Positions 41,153 to 42,700 of a DNA stretch of 42,700 nt are shown here, in pieces. The position numbers and the translations under genes were made by a program. Every line of letters begins with the position of its first letter. The stretch's first letter is position 1. Source of the stretch: Oscillospiraceae bacterium (GTDB lineage: Bacteria; Bacillota; Clostridia; Oscillospirales; Oscillospiraceae); the NCBI GenBank assembly GCA_017502265.1, contig JAFVVI010000042.1, positions 1 through 42,700 of the forward strand, in the 5' to 3' direction. The notes beneath the pieces were generated by a model. That model was not told the DNA's origin. It did not search any database and saw only the letters and a program-made list of their open reading frames with translations.

Positions 41153-41383
41153 ATGGCAGAAGCAAAAAAGGCAAACTGGTTCGCAAGAGCCTGGAGAGCA
41201 ATTTGCAGATACTTCCGTGAGCTCCGCAGCGAACTTAAGAAGGTCGTGTGGTCTACCCCCAAGCAGGTCGCGAAGAATACCCTGATCGTCATCGTCTGCG
41301 TTTTGGTAGTCGGTGTCTTTATCTGGCTGTTTGACTTCGTTGCCCGTTTTGGCATTGACGCATTGATCGACGCAGTCCATTAA
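41153..41383 (+). CDS. secE: Preprotein translocase subunit SecE
   Basis: A 76-residue protein with an amphipathic N-terminal segment (RYFRELRSELKKVVWSTPKQ) and one C-terminal membrane helix (TLIVIVCVLVVGVFIWLFDF), the minimal Gram-positive SecE. It clamps the SecY channel. AAGGAGG lies 8 bases before ATG 41153, 12 bases after rpmG. Confidence 0.96.
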   Translation: MAEAKKANWFARAWRAICRYFRELRSELKKVVWSTPKQVAKNTLIVIVCVLVVGVFIWLFDFVARFGIDALIDAVH

Positions 41384-41394
41384 GGAGACTAATT

Positions 41395-41925
41395 ATGGCA
41401 GATACTGCAAAATGGTATGTTGTCCAAACCTTTTCCGGTTACGAGAACACCGTTAAGGCCACCATTGAAAAGACCGTGCAAAGCCGTCAGCTGCAGGATC
41501 AGATCATCTCTATCGCGATCCCTCAGGAGACCGTTACCGAGATCACTGATGCCGGCGTAACCAAAACCTATGACCGCAAGCTGTATCCCAGCTATGTATT
41601 TGTCAAGATGGTTTATTCTGACGACACCTGGCACGTAATCCGCAATATCCGTGGCGTTTCCGGCTTTGTCGGCGCATCCGGAAATGACCCCTTCCCCCTT
41701 ACCGATGACGAAGTTTATGAAATGGGCGTTGAGAAGCGCGAGATCGTCGTCAGCTACGCAGTTGGCGATACCGTGAAGATCCTCGACGGTCCTTTGACTT
41801 CCTTCACCGGTGTTGTGGAGAGCATGGAGGTCGAAAAGAACTCGGTCAATGTTATCGTTTCTATGTTTGGCCGGGAAACTACCGTCGAATTCGAACTCGA
41901 TCAGGTAGAGTTATCATCCCAATAA
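41395..41925 (+). CDS. nusG: Transcription termination/antitermination protein NusG
   Basis: A 176-residue transcription factor that binds RNA polymerase and couples it to ribosomes or Rho. The NGN domain begins KWYVVQTFSGYENTVKATIE and contains YPSYVFVKM and the RNIRGVSGFVGA region. The C-terminal KOW domain is VKILDGPLTSFTGVVESME. It lies 11 bases after secE with AAGGAG upstream of the ATG. It is followed by an L1 binding-site mimic before rplK. Confidence 0.96.
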   Translation: MADTAKWYVVQTFSGYENTVKATIEKTVQSRQLQDQIISIAIPQETVTEITDAGVTKTYDRKLYPSYVFVKMVYSDDTWHVIRNIRGVSGFVGASGNDPFPLTDDEVYEMGVEKREIVVSYAVGDTVKILDGPLTSFTGVVESMEVEKNSVNVIVSMFGRETTVEFELDQVELSSQ

Positions 41926-41953
41926 CGCATCGGGCCGGATTTCCGGTCGGAAC

Positions 41954-42005
41954 GTGGGAGGGGCGTAAGGCCCCGCAAAAAATGCGAAATTACGCATATT
42001 ACCAC
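41954..42005 (+). promoter_or_regulatory. Ribosomal protein L1 binding-site mimic upstream of rplK
   Basis: GTGGGAGG (41954-41961) and ATTACCAC (41998-42005) copy the two strands of the 23S rRNA L1 site (GGUGGGAG ... AUACCACC). GTGG pairs with CCAC and encloses two hairpins: GGGGC/GCCCC (41960, 41970) and ATGCG/CGCAT (41982, 41993). This fits the known autogenous control of L11-L1 operons by L1. A further hairpin (GGCCGGA/TCCGGTC) lies just upstream. Confidence 0.75.
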
Positions 42006-42028
42006 ATTTTATTCAGGAGGTGCTTATT

Positions 42029-42454
42029 ATGGCACAGAAAGTCACTGGCATTATCAAACTGCAAATTCCCGCCGCTAAGGCTACCGCATCCCCCCCTGTC
42101 GGCCCCGCTTTGGGTCAGCACGGTGTTAACATTGCTGCATTCATCAAGGAATTCAACGCCCGCACCCAGGCTATGGAAGGCTACAAGATTCCTGTTGTCA
42201 TTACTGTTTACGCAGACCGCAGCTTCACCTTTATCACCAAAACCCCTCCGACTCCCCTGCTGATTATGAAGGCAATCGGTCTGGAGAAGGGTTCCGGCGT
42301 TCCCAACAAGACTAAGGTCGGCTCCATCACCCGCGCACAGATCGCTGAAATTGCTAAGACCAAGATGCAGGATCTGGAAGGCGCCACTCAGGAAGCCGTC
42401 GAGAGCCAGGTTGCCGGTACCTGCCGCAGCATGGGCGTTACCGTCGTTGATTGA
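42029..42454 (+). CDS. rplK: 50S ribosomal protein L11
   Basis: A 141-residue ribosomal protein, the normal length. The N-terminus [20 protein letters not shown] and [15 protein letters not shown] are characteristic, and the C-terminal rRNA-binding domain includes [22 protein letters not shown] is 10 bases before ATG 42029. It binds the GTPase-associated centre of 23S rRNA and participates in factor binding and the stringent response. Flanked on both sides by L1 binding-site mimics. Confidence 0.97.
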   Translation: MAQKVTGIIKLQIPAAKATASPPVGPALGQHGVNIAAFIKEFNARTQAMEGYKIPVVITVYADRSFTFITKTPPTPLLIMKAIGLEKGSGVPNKTKVGSITRAQIAEIAKTKMQDLEGATQEAVESQVAGTCRSMGVTVVD

Positions 42455-42489
42455 TTTTAACTGTCCGGGCAAATATTTGGCCCGGTAAT

Positions 42490-42515
42490 GTGGGAGGATT
42501 TTTCCGCATCACCAC
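42490..42515 (+). promoter_or_regulatory. Second L1 binding-site mimic, upstream of rplA
   Basis: GTGGGAGG (42490-42497) and ATCACCAC (42508-42515) again pair as GTGG/CCAC, around a short GGA-TTTT-TCC hairpin. A GC-rich stem (CCGGGC/GCCCGG, 42465 and 42480) precedes it. It ends 5 bases before the rplA GGAGG, so L1 bound here could block rplA initiation directly. Confidence 0.7.
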
Positions 42516-42534
42516 TATAAGGAGGATATAACAA

Positions 42535-42700
42535 GTGTTTAGAGGTAAAAAATATCAGGAGAGCGCCAAGCTGATTGACCGCTCTGTTCAGTATGAACCC
42601 GCAGAAGCCCTGGATCTGGTCGTGAAGGGTGCTTCCGCCAAGTTCGACGAGACCGTCGAGCTGCACATCAAGTTGGGTGTTGACTCCCGTCACGCTGACC
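42535..42700 (+). CDS. rplA: 50S ribosomal protein L1, 3'-truncated by window edge
   Basis: The first 55 residues of L1 are present. The start is GTG 42535 with GGAGG 9 bases upstream. The segments [20 protein letters not shown] and [19 protein letters not shown] are typical of the L1 N-terminus. The gene runs off the window. L1 binds 23S rRNA helices 76-78 and, from the mimics upstream, probably its own mRNA. Confidence 0.95.
   Translation, partial: MFRGKKYQESAKLIDRSVQYEPAEALDLVVKGASAKFDETVELHIKLGVDSRHAD

Noticed and set aside
1-42700. CRISPR array, prophage, insertion sequence or attachment site
   Set aside because: No regularly spaced repeats, transposase, integrase or phage structural genes were seen; the tRNA-Ala gene has no duplicated 3' end nearby.

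Overview
The window looks like the chromosome of an anaerobic Gram-positive bacterium of the class Clostridia, probably Oscillospiraceae/Ruminococcaceae. This is inferred from gene content and style, not from a database search. Supporting signs are WhiA, a YqhQ-type DUF1385 protein beside prmC, DUF1292 and DUF4317 proteins, an ECF energising module next to truA, a polyferredoxin, strong AGGAGG-type ribosome binding sites, frequent TTG/GTG starts and moderately high GC. Most of the window is core genome. I see no phage, insertion sequence, CRISPR array or rRNA.

Layout. 1-4500: a truncated GNAT acetyltransferase, then a leftward group made of a ParB-like/BMP fusion protein, a translationally coupled metallophosphoesterase, an XRE regulator and a PAP2 phosphatase whose ribosome binding site lies in an inverted repeat. 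4590-8620: tRNA-Ala(CGC), glyA behind a glycine riboswitch, and tex. 8670-11400: two rightward monocistronic genes, a membrane-anchored PQQ-like propeller protein and a cytidylate-kinase-like protein. 11398-18017: a tightly packed leftward run of DUF1385 (yqhQ), prmC, recA, recX, rimO, pgsA and DUF4317. 18030-20149: a two-component system. 20222-25513: murB-whiA-dnaE. 25600-27750: a four-cluster ferredoxin, a small lipoprotein, a PyrF-like protein lacking the catalytic Lys/Asp, and a 58-residue membrane protein. 27748-36980: a long leftward run of a PBP1A with an extracytoplasmic Cys4 insert, an rRNA-type methyltransferase, ecfA1-ecfA2-ecfT, truA and a Clp ATPase with an N-terminal zinc finger. 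37220-40760: DUF1292, a structured RNA (6S candidate), a parvulin-type foldase, two half-size TSUP permease genes and ruvX. 40830-42700: rpmG-secE-nusG-rplK-rplA (rplA runs off the end) with two ribosomal protein L1 binding-site mimics.

How the parts fit. Translation and protein maturation (prmC, rimO, truA, tex, L33, L11, L1, Ala-tRNA), genome maintenance (recA/recX, dnaE, ruvX), envelope construction (murB, PBP1A, pgsA, foldase, PAP2) and secretion/antitermination (secE, nusG) are all here in compact operons with promoter and terminator boundaries that can be read directly.

Most interesting points: (i) the cytosolic ParB-like/BMP fusion coupled to a phosphoesterase; (ii) an OMP-decarboxylase-fold pseudoenzyme; (iii) zinc-finger additions to a Clp ATPase and to a PBP1A; (iv) two genes (PAP2 and TSUP) whose Shine-Dalgarno sequence forms the 3' arm of a terminator-like hairpin; (v) duplicated L1 operator mimics; (vi) a probable 6S RNA.
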